From: Endotrypanum monterogeii
Lineage: Eukaryota > Euglenozoa > Kinetoplastea > Trypanosomatida > Trypanosomatidae
Length of the DNA: 64,000 nucleotides
Assembly: GCA_000333855.2 (NCBI GenBank)
Contig: CM007314.1
Location: 1,287,850 to 1,351,849, forward strand
Direction of reading: 5' to 3'
A program made the translations under genes and the position numbers. Positions within the stretch are counted from its first letter, which is position 1, and each line of letters opens with the position of its first letter. Positions 19,999-31,154 of this stretch are shown piece by piece. The notes beneath the pieces were generated by a model. It searched no databases and was not told where the DNA came from. It saw only the letters and a program-made list of their open reading frames with translations.

Positions 19999-21813
19999 AT
20001 GCGCACCATCGACCATGCAAGCCCTCCGATGCCGGCGCGTGCGTGGCATAGACACGAGGATGCTGCCCAGCGCCCCATTTGTACTTTCTTTGCCATGGGT
20101 GGCTGTAGCAAGGGGGGGCGGTGTCCTTTCTCCCATGAGCTGGTACAGGTGGCTCCAAAAGGCGTGGATGTATCGGGTGGCTTTTTTATCAGTGGCAACG
20201 TGGCAAACTATAAATCAGCGGCGTCTGTGACGGCGGCGTTGCCGTCTTCGCACAGCTTCGGTGGTCGGTGTGATGATCCAACCGCGTCCAGCAGTGCCGA
20301 CGGCTTGTCGACCCTTGCATCTCCTTCTTCCGGATATGTGACGACGGGCACATCTCTCAGCGTTGATACAAAGGAGTTGGGTGGTGGGGACAGTGCCGGT
20401 GCCTCCTCTCTCGGTAACTCAGAGGCAACCTCCACCTCGGTGCAATCGCAGCGAGGTGCGGCCTCCCAGACGGGTTTCCGAGCGTCCAGGTTTCCCCAAA
20501 GCAGGTCGGCGGCCGTGCCTCGCGTGGGCCAAGAGGTTTCGCCGATGTTGATGCTCAATTCTCAGCAGGTAGAGGCCCAGTGGCAGGCACAGCAATTGCA
20601 AAAGACGAAGCCAGCTTTCCCGCAGCAGCACACGCAGCACTACTCGCCACCGCGGCCGCGTAGCACGGTGTGTACGTCCGCCGAATTAGCTCCAAATCAC
20701 TTGAAACAGATTGTCACTACAGAGGCGCACCCCACAGTTGCGACCCCCGCACATTCCGTCACCGCGGCGCGCACCATGACCTTCACGCAGTCCTTCAGTG
20801 GCTCTGGCTCGACGACTATAGCTGCTCTGGCCTCTTTTGTTAGTACACAGCGCGCCGCTGCAGCCACCACTTCCGCGAAGACGTCGACCACCGGTACACC
20901 ACAGCCAAGCAACGTTGCGTTTGCGCATCGTGGTAATGATCGAACGCCCCCTGCCGCTCCTTCTCCACCTAAAGCGGCATTACCGCGGTACACTGCGATT
21001 TCGACCTCCACTGACGCTGCCCCTCGGCGCTCATCTTTTTCTGTTCCCACCTCAGGAGCGGCTAGCGTGGTAATTCCCGCCCCCGCTCACGGGAGCGTCC
21101 ACACAGGGACACCGAAAAAGCGCCTAGAAGCTCCCCTGCCCCGCAGTTGGGAGGGCCCTGCGAGTAGCTCCGAACATCGCGGTGCTGCAGTACCCAAGAC
21201 TCACTTGACTCAGGGCAGTGCTGCTGCACCTGTTGCGTCGGTGGATTCGACGTCACCTGCCACTCACACTCGGGTCATGCCGCCCGTTCCTCGTTCGCAG
21301 CAAAAGCAGGCAGTGGAGCAGGCCCAACAGCTTCGTCTGGAGCATGAGGCGCAGCTTGCTCAACAGCGCAAACAGCTGCAACAGGTAACATATCAGAGGC
21401 AACAGCAGCAGCCGTCAATGTACGCGGTGAATACCTCTCGCGTGGCTGTGAACTCTACCCCACCGCGCGAGGCTGTCGCTGCGCCTGCTCAGTTACCATT
21501 GGGCTACACACTCGCTTACGCTGTCCCTGCCTCCACTCCAACTGCTTCTGCAGCCACCAGGGTCCTAGTATCCGAGCCAATGCCCGCTTCCCGCCCCACA
21601 TACACCCTCCTTTCTTGCCCATCACAGACGCCACTACAGGGCTTCCAGACGGCGAAGGGGGCAGTGTTGTGCATGGTTCCGGCGCAAGCGCTTCCCCAAG
21701 CCACTGCGTGTAGCGAAGGCGAGGCTCCTCGTTTGATTCTCGTCAAGGGTGATGGCATTTTTACCTTTCTGCAAACAGCCACGTTTTCAGGCGGTGCTGT
21801 TTCTGGCCGATAA
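19999..21813 (+). CDS. CCCH zinc finger protein, putative mRNA-binding regulator
   Basis: The 604-residue product has a single CCCH zinc finger at the N-terminus: C28, C36, C42 and H46, with spacing C-x7-C-x5-C-x3-H. The core is 'FAMGGCSKGGRCPFSHE'. Kinetoplastid genomes encode dozens of such ZC3H proteins that bind mRNA 3' UTRs and control stability or translation, which substitutes for transcriptional control. The rest (about residues 60-600) is low complexity, rich in Ser, Thr, Ala, Pro and Gln. Polyglutamine-rich stretches near residues 435-475 suggest a disordered interaction region. I found no obvious MKT1-binding H-(N/D)-P-Y motif, although MKT1 lies further along. A single finger with x7 spacing is a common trypanosomatid variant. 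No ZC3H number is assigned because I cannot place it. The start is the first ATG after AG 19886-19887; the ATG at 20029 is a less likely alternative. Confidence 0.85.
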   Translation: MRTIDHASPPMPARAWHRHEDAAQRPICTFFAMGGCSKGGRCPFSHELVQVAPKGVDVSGGFFISGNVANYKSAASVTAALPSSHSFGGRCDDPTASSSADGLSTLASPSSGYVTTGTSLSVDTKELGGGDSAGASSLGNSEATSTSVQSQRGAASQTGFRASRFPQSRSAAVPRVGQEVSPMLMLNSQQVEAQWQAQQLQKTKPAFPQQHTQHYSPPRPRSTVCTSAELAPNHLKQIVTTEAHPTVATPAHSVTAARTMTFTQSFSGSGSTTIAALASFVSTQRAAAATTSAKTSTTGTPQPSNVAFAHRGNDRTPPAAPSPPKAALPRYTAISTSTDAAPRRSSFSVPTSGAASVVIPAPAHGSVHTGTPKKRLEAPLPRSWEGPASSSEHRGAAVPKTHLTQGSAAAPVASVDSTSPATHTRVMPPVPRSQQKQAVEQAQQLRLEHEAQLAQQRKQLQQVTYQRQQQQPSMYAVNTSRVAVNSTPPREAVAAPAQLPLGYTLAYAVPASTPTASAATRVLVSEPMPASRPTYTLLSCPSQTPLQGFQTAKGAVLCMVPAQALPQATACSEGEAPRLILVKGDGIFTFLQTATFSGGAVSGR

Positions 21814-24800
21814 CGGATAAATGGCTCACTCCTTCGCGCACAGTTTTTGAGAGAATAATTCACTGCACAAGGGTAGGTGTTGATGTCATGGGTAGAAGCG
21901 TCTTCGCAGCTAGGCTCAGTTGGGATGGGGCAGCGGGCGGGATGGATGAGCACAGACAGTGATGTTCAATAATTTTTTTGGCCTGCCGGAACATATCATA
22001 CCAGTCGACTTTTTTTGTATGTCATTTCTCTATCCCTGTGACTCGGGTGTTTTGCTTCCGCTTCTTCATGTAGTTTGACGACTATCATCCACCATGTCCA
22101 ACCATCAACCGCTTCCGGCTTAGAGTCTTTCGGCGTTTTTCAAGCTTGCGAAATCGGTTGTTTTTCAGCCTTCACAAACAAATATTCTTGATGTGTACCT
22201 TGCCGCTCCGGGATGAACTTTTTTTTTTCTGCTGTCTGCGCGATGCGTGTGTCAGGGAGGTGAGAGTGGGTCCCCTCTCCCTCCCGAACTGCACACACAC
22301 ACCCTTGCCCCTCTGCGTCCTCTCAACTCTACTCCCCCGCCTACCCCCCCCCCCAAAAAAAAAAAAAACTTGTAAACGCAGATCCTTTCTCCAGCATATC
22401 TGTGTGTGTTCTTTTGCCTATGATTGTGCATTCATCTGCCCCATGACTGGCGCCACAACGTGTTTCTACAAACTAAATATCATACATATATATATATATA
22501 TATATATGTAAATGTGTGTGTCTAGTCTTATGCTCATAGATTCGTAAAAGTGGGATGTTCTTTTCTCTTCTGGCTCATGTTTACATGATGGTGTTTAAAA
22601 TCAAAAAGATTCCTGATACGGCCTCACGTATCACGGCCTGCTGTGTTTGTGTGCGGTTTCCCCCCTTTCTTTATCATATTATTATTATTGTTCTCTTCCT
22701 TCGCTTTGTGTTAAAGTTTTGTTTCTCGGCGTTTTCTGATAGTGACAAGACGGTCTCTTGTGTGATGGATTTTAGATGTGCGCTCTCATTTTTTTTTTTG
22801 TCGACTGTTGTTGACGTGCTGTTTCCTTAGGTCTGTGTCGTCTTTCAAAAACAAAAAAACTAAAACTTTGTGTTTATATTTATATATATCTCAAGTCTTT
22901 TACTTAGGGTTTGCCTTTTCTATTGTCAGCGTGCGCCGCCCAGTTTTTGTTTCATCACTTCATCCACTCCCTGTTATGTAATTCTCGGTGTGTGCGCGTT
23001 GTCCACTTGGAAGTTGCGTATCAGCTGGGGCCGTGCCGATCGACGAATATGTTTCTTTCTGTGTCAGTCACTTGAGACGCTGTTGTGGTGTTCTATGTAT
23101 CCCTCCCCTCCTCTCTCTTCCCTCGTTAACAAGGCTGGGAAAAAAAAGGAAGGGCTGCTCTATTTCTCCCTTCCTATCCCCACACACCTGCATTCGGAGG
23201 TGGGTATAGACGTCCGTCGATGCTGTAAGCTTGCCTCTTTGAGTCTTATCTATCATCTTGTTGAGTTCCACTGGGGACAGAGGGTTATCATGCGGTATAT
23301 GTCTGTGCAGCAGGATGGCTGTTCAGAGTTGTGTGTGGGTGTGGGTGGAGGGAAGCAGTGTAGTGAAAACAGCCCAAACGCCACGCGCTGTCACGCTCCT
23401 CGACTCCACAATGTCGCGACCAGCATATTTCACAGTCTCCTTTTTGTTCACCATAGAAAATGAATGCCTACGCGAAGAGAGGGACGTGTGTGTATCTCTC
23501 TCTCTCTCTGTGTGTGAAGCTGGTCCGCAGGGCTTTGTATGTATGCGTCTGCGCCCGAGCACGGGGCTAGTTCCCCCCTCCCATTGAAAGAAGTCTGCAA
23601 TTGAGCTTACTGGTGTCTGTGTATTCCTGAGCAAGTAAAAAAAAAAAAAACATGCTTCCTGGGTGTGAAGCTTGAGGAGAGACGTAGTGCATGATTGGCG
23701 TCAGTGCTCTGACTGAATTTGCATTCCTCATCTTATAGGATCTGTATTTTCCCATTTTCATTTGTCTTAATATCCCCCGCAAATCCCTCCCCCTTTCCAG
23801 CGTTTTTTTTTTTTTTTCTACTCTTTCTTTCCTCTCTTTTTCTTGGAGTCCTTGCTCCTGCATTTCCTTTAGCCCCTTTTGATTTCCATACACCAACAGA
23901 AGCTCTTCTTTAAAAGAGTTGCGATACACGACGGAAGGAATTCGTGGGAGCAGTGTATGCATACTTCACGTTATGACTCTTGCTGGTAATTCCCTCCACT
24001 TGTATTATTTACTAGATGGAGCGGTAGAGATTGAAACTAATCATCTGGACCTTTTCGCTCCGCACATCGACCCCCGCTTTTTCTTCTTCATTTTACTGTA
24101 TGTACCCGGATCTATGCGTGTATGCCTGTCTCTGTGTGTGCATGTATGCCTGTTTTCTTGTCATACTCCGATCATGGAGCGAGTATGCGCTCTCTCCGCC
24201 TCCCCCACCCATTTTATTGCACTGTCTGGTATAGGGCGTTTTTTCTTAGCTGGCAGCACTTTGCGCGCTGTCATCTCTTTTCTTTTTTCGACTGGACTTT
24301 CGTGTATGTTTCCCCTTCTTTCTGTGTGTTTGTTCTCTGCTTATGCGTTTGTGCAAGCGTCGTTCTTTCCCTAACTTCTTTTCCCTCACATCCAAAATTT
24401 TCTCTTCTTCTTCATTTGTGCCTCTTTGTAGATCGTATTTAGTTGTTGTGTTTGCAAGCTGCATTTTTGTGTCTGTTGGTAAGGGTAGGGGCGGTGAGCT
24501 GTTCTGTGTTTTCCTTGGCTCGTGTATATCGCTTTGTTCATCTGATTGTACTCCTATGTTTCGTCTTTTTTTTTGTGGTGACCCCCCTTCCTTTCCACCC
24601 GTTGTGGCTTTTTTTTTTTCTCTCGAGCTTGAAAACGAATAATGATTTCTCCCCGAGCTGCACTGCTTTTCCCTTTCAATTTATCTTCGCCGCTCGGTAC
24701 CACCTCACGTCCCCGACAGCTCATCCCCTTACCGGAGGGCGTTGTGCGTGCGCGTGCGATTGCATTTTTTTCCTGACTGAATTTTCTGTGACTTCATGCG

Positions 24801-26101
24801 TTCTGATTCGACGAGGTGCATCCATCAAAGCGACTACATAATGTGCGTGTATGATGTATCGGTCTCTCGGCAGGGGGCAGGGGCGATGTAGTTGTTGTGC
24901 TTTGAAGTTTTTTCTCTTTTTTTTTTTGTGGCGTGTTTCTTTTTTTTTTTCCTCGAGAATATTCCGTATGTATTCTCTGGTCATTAACACCTCTTGTTGC
25001 TGTTGACTGTTGTGTGTGTGTTTAATGGAGACTACAGAGTGGTAATGAGCGAGAGGACCGAGGGGCGGGATTGGAACAAGTGAAGAGGTGAGTCCATGTA
25101 ACAACCCCATGTGTGTGCGCCTACGTGTGGGCGGGAACAAAAAGAACAAAACATTTGCTCATTCAATGCCTGTCAACATTGTTTCTTGCATCGTTATGCT
25201 TCTGATTCCTCCCCTCACCTTTTGCAAATTCATGGAGACAAACATCTGACAGTGTTTTGCTGGAATGAGGGTACAGCTCAATAGAGGGGCGAGGGATAAT
25301 GTTAATACTTGGCCCCATCTCACCACTCAAGTGTAAACACTTCCTTGCCCTCCCCTCCGTCTTCAGTGATCTCTCCCTTTTTCTCTACTTCGTACATACA
25401 TTTTTGTTTGTATCCACCTCCGTGTCTTGTCGTATTTGTATCACTTTGTCTACATCTAATTAAGAAAGAATTTGTGACGCTTGTTTCTGTGTGCATGTAT
25501 ACGTTTTCAAAAGTGAATGACTCATAGGGTGTCTCGCTGCCCCCCCACTTTCCGCCTCTCCTATCACGCCTTTGCCATTTATTTCGCTCACTCTCTTTGA
25601 TGTGCGTAAGCGTCTTTGTCGACGCTCACTATTTTTGTTGCTCGTCTGCGTTTGTTTGTTTGTTTGTCTGGTGGACTTCTTTCATTCACTTTCTTTCCTG
25701 CTTATTCCGCGCCTCTCCACCTTCTTCCTTTTTTTTCTCTGTATTTCTGTGCGCTTTTCTTTTTTTTTTGTGTGTGTCGGCTGCTTTTCCCTGTGGTGCG
25801 TTTTTTTTTGTGTTTGTTCTTTCCTCGGCGCGCTTACTTTTTTGTGTGGTGTGTCCGTAGTGTGGGACCCCCCCTCCCCTCCCCTCCTTACTCTCTTTGT
25901 TGTTGCATCACCACGTCCAGTAACTACGTTTTCGAGATATGTCAATGTGGTTGGTCTTTTTATTTTTTTGTCTTGGTGCGCTTCTCATGAATCTATATGG
26001 TTGGTGGTGGTGGTGGTGCTACGTTTTTTTTTTTGCTTCACCCCCCATACATACCTAACACTGCCTTTGGTTCCCTGGCGTCTTGGCTTGTTTGAATATT
26101 T
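21814..26101. other. Gene-free stretch, first part of a 10.3-kb interval
   Basis: I see no credible coding region here. The sequence is dominated by T-rich, UTR-like DNA with T-tracts, a C/A-tract junction (about 22346-22368) and a TA microsatellite (22486-22508). Translations of the longest open frames are runs of Phe, Leu, Cys and Val made by TTT/TGT-rich DNA, not protein-like sequence. Part must be the 3' UTR of the CCCH gene. Confidence 0.65.
22486..22508. repeat. (TA)n microsatellite
   Basis: TA alternation of about 23 bases in the long gene-free interval. Confidence 0.9.
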
Positions 26102-26306
26102 ACTCGGTTTTATTTCTCCTTTTGATGTTCGCGTACTTTGTCTTCCTTCCCACCTCCAGTTGGCATCAGCCCCCCCTCACCCTCTTTTTTTTTTTTTGCG
26201 TGGGGGGAGGGTAGGGTAGGGGGGAGGGAAAGTGGCTTCAACGGAGGGTACACCCTTCGTGTGTGTGTGTGGGTGGGGGAGCACGAACCAACTGTCTACT
26301 CGTCCG
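26102..26306 (+). repeat. G4-bearing dispersed repeat, 5' part (before gap)
   Basis: This 205-base stretch is nearly identical to 30796 onward: a pyrimidine-rich leader, a T-tract of about 13, then a G-rich block, a shared segment with 'GGCTTCAACGGAGGGTACAC', and a GT run. It stops at the run of Ns, and its last about 105 bases occur again just after the gap. It has no coding potential I can support. It could be a degenerate retroposon or another intergenic repeat; the family is not identified. Confidence 0.85.
26202..26228 (+). other. Potential G-quadruplex (copy 1)
   Basis: Five G runs (6, 3, 3, 6 and 3 Gs) are separated by loops of only one or two bases (A, TA, TA, A). This is a strong canonical quadruplex pattern on the transcribed-sense strand, placed directly after a T-tract. 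Confidence 0.8.
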
Positions 26307-26449
26307 NNNNNNNNNNNNNNNNNNNNNNNNNNNNNNNNNNNNNNNNNNNNNNNNNNNNNNNNNNNNNNNNNNNNNNNNNNNNNNNNNNNNNNNNNNNNNN
26401 NNNNNNNNNNNNNNNNNNNNNNNNNNNNNNNNNNNNNNNNNNNNNNNNN
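26307..26449. other. Assembly gap (143 Ns)
   Basis: Positions 26307-26449 are unresolved. The flanks are copies of each other, so the gap lies within or between copies of the G4-bearing repeat and its true size is uncertain. Confidence 0.99.
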
Positions 26450-26454
26450 CCTCG

Positions 26455-26731
26455 TTTTTTTTTTGTCGTGGGGGGAGGGTAGGGTAGGGGGGGAGGGAAA
26501 GTGGCTTCAACGGAGGGTACACCCTTCGTGTGTGTGTGTTGGGGGGAGGCAGAACCAACTGTCTACTGTCCGCCACCGAGTGTGGTTTCGGTCTCCTGCT
26601 GATGCTGTGCAGGTTGTGAGGGAGGGAGCGCACTGTACTGACGAGACCCGATGGGAGAATGTGATTCGGAACAGCTAAGCGGAACTCGTGTCATGGGCTC
26701 AGAGAATACAGTCTACCTACCTCTCTGACCT
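26455..26731 (+). repeat. G4-bearing dispersed repeat, 3' part (after gap)
   Basis: From the T-tract after the gap to 26731 the sequence matches about 30880-31154 with only scattered differences. It includes the G-quadruplex block (26470-26497), the GT run, and a closing block ending in 'CTACCTACCTCTCTGACCT'. Together with 26102-26306 it covers the whole 359-base unit seen at 30796-31154. Confidence 0.85.
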
Positions 26732-27030
26732 CCCTCTTCCCCCAGAGCGACAGATCATCTGAGTTACGCACTCACCTGCGAAAGACCCAAAGCGGTGCCG
26801 CACATCACGCGAGCAGGCCACTCAGGCACGCCGTTCCTCCACCCACGCTCTCGACGAGTGCCGGAAAGAGACAACCCCCTCCTCACGCCCAAGCAGAGTG
26901 TCGTCATTGTCGTTGCTGGAAGACAAGGCACGCAGGGGTGATGGGGATTCAGGGCTCGCGCCGTCGACCGTGACTGGCGTGTAGCTGTGGAGCAACAACG
27001 ACAGTCAACAGACTGTGACTGCATGCCGTC
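26732..27030. other. Compositional island without T-tracts
   Basis: These about 300 bases are GC-richer and lack the homopolymers that fill the surrounding spacer. A minus-strand frame of 86 codons (26764-27024) is open but I do not recognise its product. It may be a decayed mobile element or gene remnant directly downstream of the repeat copy. Confidence 0.35.
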
Positions 27031-29084
27031 ATATATATTTACAATAATGCACTTTCTTTCCCCCGAATGACGAGATGATGAGCTCTTCCTCCATCAAAAA
27101 AAAAAAAGCATGACATTCTTCTTTCCTTGTTGGCTGAGCCCTCCCCTCATTATGCCCTGCCTTCACTCGAACGTATTTATGTCCCTTTTCATTCCTGTAC
27201 TGGAGTGTCTGCGTGTCTGATTGCCGTGTATATTCGATTTTATTATTCTTATTATTTTTGGATGTACGCTATCATGTCGGAAGCTGATGCTGGGAGTCCA
27301 ATCCCCTTGGGGGGGGGGATGCGAACGGACGAAATGCAGAGGTTTTTCCCCCTTTTCTTTTATGAAAGAAGAAAAGAGGTTTTGCGTGTGCAAGATGTCT
27401 CTCTCGGCCCCCCCTGTTTTCGTTTATTATTTCTGCGCATTTTTTCTCCCGAGTTTAATTCATTTTTTTTTTGTGGTCGCTGATTTCTCTGCCTTTTCGA
27501 GTATTTCTGGCATCTATCGTGTGCGCTTCGTTGTAATCCCGCACGCCTTCGTGTATTGTGTAGCGTAAGTCTGCCTTGACAGATTTTTTTCTCATTTCGT
27601 TGCAGCTGTTCATTGAAGAGGCTTGTCATGTGTTTGTATGTGTGTATCCTTGCGTGTGTAGGCTGAGCAGATCGAGGCCCCACACCGCGCTTTCACGTGT
27701 TTTTGTTGAGAATAAAGGAAAGATCCCGCGTGCGACGTTCCTTTCCCCCTTAAAACAAGAAAAACAATTGTTCACAAAACTTTTCAACTAACATCAGAGA
27801 AGAGAAGATATAGCGAAAGGGCGGGTGGAATTGCTGTTTGTGTCGTCTACGTTCTTGAGGATTTTTTTTTTTTTGCTTGCTTCCTTCCTTTTCTCATTGT
27901 AAGGGGGATGGGGGGAAGGTGAAGATAGTAACAACACAATATGTGTTGTCTCACCACTGCTGCGCGATTTAATTTCCCATTCTTCTTTTTTCTGTCAGTC
28001 TGAAAAAAAAAAAATAATGTTTTGTCACCGTTTGAGTCACGTACTTTCGCTCAGCTTTTCTCGCGCGCGCCGCAGCTAACCGCTCCTTTGCCTTTCTCCT
28101 CTATTTTACCGTCTCATTATTTCGTTCCCGCAATCCATTTCCCTTCCATTTTAGTTTACTGAATTTCTTCTGAAACTCCAAAGAAAAAAAAAGGCGCTGG
28201 GAGTAGTGGTGGTGGTGGTGGTGCCCGTCTGCGAGTTCCCCTCGTCCCCTGCCTTTTTCTGTTGCGCTTTGACGTGTCGATTGACGTATTTTCGAGACGA
28301 AGAAGCAGTTTTTCCCAAAGGCGCGGTGTCGACGCTTTCATTGAGTCTTCGGTGAAAGCGAGAGTTGTATGCATAGCAAGTGTCGTTGTAGCCGGGTAGG
28401 TAATAAGAATGCCAAGTGGCGTGTGTGGGTGTATATTATTTTTGTGGTCCCTCTTTTGTTTTCCTTGTGTCAGCGTTTTTTTTTTTTTACGGACGTGCTT
28501 GCGTCTGCATTCCCAACCAGTTCTTGTACATGAAGGTTTGTCATTTTTTCGTAACCCCCCCCCCTGTAGCCTTTCCCTCGTTTCCTCCTCTCTACTCTCC
28601 CTCACTTTTTTCTTTTCGATTTTTATTTTTATCGTTGTCTTTTATATTTGTGCACGCTGGGGGAAGGCGACAGGAATTTTCAGGTTTCATTTTTTTGCTG
28701 GTCTGTTTTTATCGGTGCTCTGTGGTTTTGCAATTTTTCTGGATATTAGCGTCGTTGCAGGCTGCACATGCCTGTGTATAGCTGTAAATTCTCATTTGGT
28801 CTGTTTTTTTTTTTGTGTGTGTGTATCCTTATTTCTTTAACCCATATGAGTGTGTACAGAATTTTTTTGTAAAATCCCTCTCTTCCTTTTTTCCCCTCCC
28901 TTGTCTCTCGTCGTCATAAATGTACGTTTGTGTGTGTGTGTGTGTGAATGTATGTACAGACGCACGTAGGTCGTGTTCATGGATCCATACAGGATTGCGT
29001 ATAAGCATGCATACATATATATATATATACAAAACTATAGAAGGATGGAATATTGGAAACATGATGCGATTTTTTTTTTTTCGA
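27031..29084. other. Gene-free stretch between repeat copies
   Basis: T-rich spacer with homopolymers, a GGT trinucleotide run (about 28204-28223) and a GT run (about 28931-28947). No credible gene is seen on either strand. Confidence 0.65.
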
Positions 29085-29645
29085 ACCGCTTCTTCCACGC
29101 TTTGGTAGGTGCGCCGCGAAGGACCACGTTGGGAGACGGAGGATGGCTGGGTGGACGTGCTCCCTGCGACCCGAATTGAGCGCCTCTCCAGTTGCGCCTC
29201 TGTTCTTCAGATTATTTTGTGCTTCTCATCGAGCCAGGCAGCGTGGGGTCGGGCTTTCCTACTGCTACCGCCTCTTTCGATGACGCAACACGGGCAGGGG
29301 TGCTTTGGCGACAGACGGTGGGGATACGCTCACGTCTGCTCGTATACATAAATACATGTATATGTGTGCTGCGTCGTCGTATGATGGCGTGAGACGCATA
29401 GAATACTTCCGTATGGATTTCCAAGCAGCTCGAGCCCCCCCCCCCTCCCCGAGTGCGCCTGGCGTGGGATACCAGATGAGTTATTATTTTTTTTATTGCT
29501 GTGAAAGAGGGCCTTTTTGAGAGTTGGGCGAGGGCCGAGAGGACGTCTTGGGTGCATATGATGCTGTTGATGCTGCTCTGCTCTCTTTTCATGCTGCACA
29601 TCGTTCTGACGGTGGTCTGCAACACCCCGACTTTTCTTCCTGTGA
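29085..29645 (+). repeat. 561-bp dispersed direct repeat, copy A
   Basis: This block matches 45179-45740 in the same orientation with only a handful of substitutions and one extra C in a C-run, so the duplication is recent. It begins at 'ACCGCTTCTTCCACGCTTTG' and ends near 'CACCCCGACTTTTC'. It is GC-rich relative to its surroundings and contains a C10-like run and a short T-tract. I see no convincing ORF, terminal inverted repeats or target-site duplication. Its size and intergenic position resemble the about 0.5-kb degenerate SIDER retroposons of Leishmania, but I cannot confirm the family. Confidence 0.9.
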
Positions 29646-30795
29646 TTTGGTGAGGCACCGCACGTTCAAAATATTCTGCCTGTCTTTTTTCTACCTTCTT
29701 GTTTACGGGTTTTTTTTTGTATATGAGTTTGACTTTCTGTTTTAGAGCTCTTTTTCACTTGAGCAGCGTTCCTGTAAGTCTGTGAGCTGGGACTGCGACG
29801 ATGTATCGTTGACCCTTCTCTTTTATCTTCCCCTTTTCGTAACACTTCTTTCGTTCCCTGAAGGCACGAATATAAGCCATCTGTATGTGTGTATGAATTC
29901 GCATCTCTGTGGACGCGTCTTGTCGCTTGCGTTTCTCCCTGATTTCATTCTCTCCCTTTATTTGTAATCGAATTGCTTGCTGCTTCTGTTCCTGTTTTAT
30001 ATGAAGCCCTAATCGACTTGAACATCAACGCACTTTCCCCCTCATTCGAATTTTCCTCATGCAGTAACAGGAGGCATCGTTTATCCTCTAACAGCTTAAA
30101 AAAAAAAAATTATGTTTGTGTCCTTCCCCCATTTTTCCTTTTCACGTGCCTATCCTTCTTTCCCTTTAAAATATGCCGCCAAAGACAATGTCCGACTTTT
30201 TTTTTTTTTGGTGTTCCATTCCCTGATGATTCCTCTGCTGTTGCCGATATTGCTGTCCTACCCACCTCTCTTTTTTTTCCCCTTCGTTTCAAAAATCGCT
30301 CGTTAAGGGGGGGGGGGAGGCGTTTAATATGCCACTGTACTTTTTCTGCTGTTTTGTAATGAGACGATGAGGGACCATCTCTCGGCTTCCCCCCCCAACA
30401 CCTTTCTTAGTCTCCCCCTCCACAGACAAACATACATACGCGGTCGCTGTCTCTTAACATGGACAGAAGGCACAGCGTAGTCCCACACTCCTTTCGATTC
30501 CCTCTTTTCTCCTCGCCTTGTTCCGGGGCATTCATTCTAGACGCGCCATGTTCGATCTCACCTGTGGTTCCCACACTCTTTTTTTTTTCTAGCGTGTGCT
30601 TGTGTGTGTGCGGTGATTTTTGTCTACTACTTCAGTCTGCTGGAATAATTTAATTCGAGATGAAGGCACCTAAAGAGGAAAGAAAAAGGTACCTGCGTCT
30701 TGCCCCGAAAAGCAGCTATCCGCACAGACGCACCAGTGTGCAACATATGTACACACACACACACACACACCCAAACGCGGAACACTTCTACTCGC
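29646..30795. other. Gene-free stretch with T-tracts and CA repeat
   Basis: T-rich spacer with no credible gene. It contains a G-run near 30307-30318 and a CA microsatellite at 30751-30770 just before the next repeat copy. Confidence 0.65.
30751..30770. repeat. (CA)n microsatellite
   Basis: Perfect CA alternation of 20 bases, 25 bases before the second copy of the G4-bearing repeat. Confidence 0.95.
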
Positions 30796-31154
30796 ACTCG
30801 GTTTTATTTCTCCTTTTGATGTTCGCGTACTTTGTCTTCCTTCCCACCTCCAGTTGGCATCAGCCCCCCTCACCCTCTTTTTTTTTTTTTGCGTGGGGGG
30901 AGGGTAGGGTAGGGGGGAGGGAAAGTGGCTTCAACGGAGGGTACACCCTTCGTGTGTGTGTGTGGGTGGGGGCAGAACCAACTGTCTACTGTCCGCCACC
31001 GAGTGTGGTTTCGGTCTCCTGCTGTTGCTGTGCAGGTTGTGAGGGAGGGAGCGCACTGTACTGACGAGACCCGATGGGAGAATGTGATTCGCAACAGCTA
31101 AGCGGAACTCGTGTCATGGGCTCAGAGAATACAGTCTACCTACCTCTCTGACCT
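30796..31154 (+). repeat. G4-bearing dispersed repeat, complete copy
   Basis: This 359-base unit is shared with 26102-26306 plus 26455-26731. It contains in order a pyrimidine leader, a T-tract, the G-quadruplex block at 30895-30921, a GT run, 'CCACCGAGTGTGGTTTCGG', a purine-rich middle and a terminal 'CTACCTACCTCTCTGACC'. The matching ends abruptly at both sides. No ORF of note is present. Confidence 0.9.
30895..30921 (+). other. Potential G-quadruplex (copy 3)
   Basis: Same pattern as at 26202-26228: five G runs with loops of one or two bases, immediately after a T-tract. The middle reads GGGTAGGGTAGGG, which is telomere-like with one T missing per unit. Confidence 0.8.

Noticed and set aside
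25572..26219. 215-codon open frame with hydrophobic product
   Set aside because: The product is strings of Phe, Leu, Cys, Val and Ser made by T-rich DNA. It overlaps other similar frames and has no domain; this is spacer, not a membrane protein.
29212..29658. 148-codon minus-strand frame inside the 561-bp repeat
   Set aside because: The product has no recognisable domain, and copy B has a changed frame end. The open frame probably reflects GC composition.
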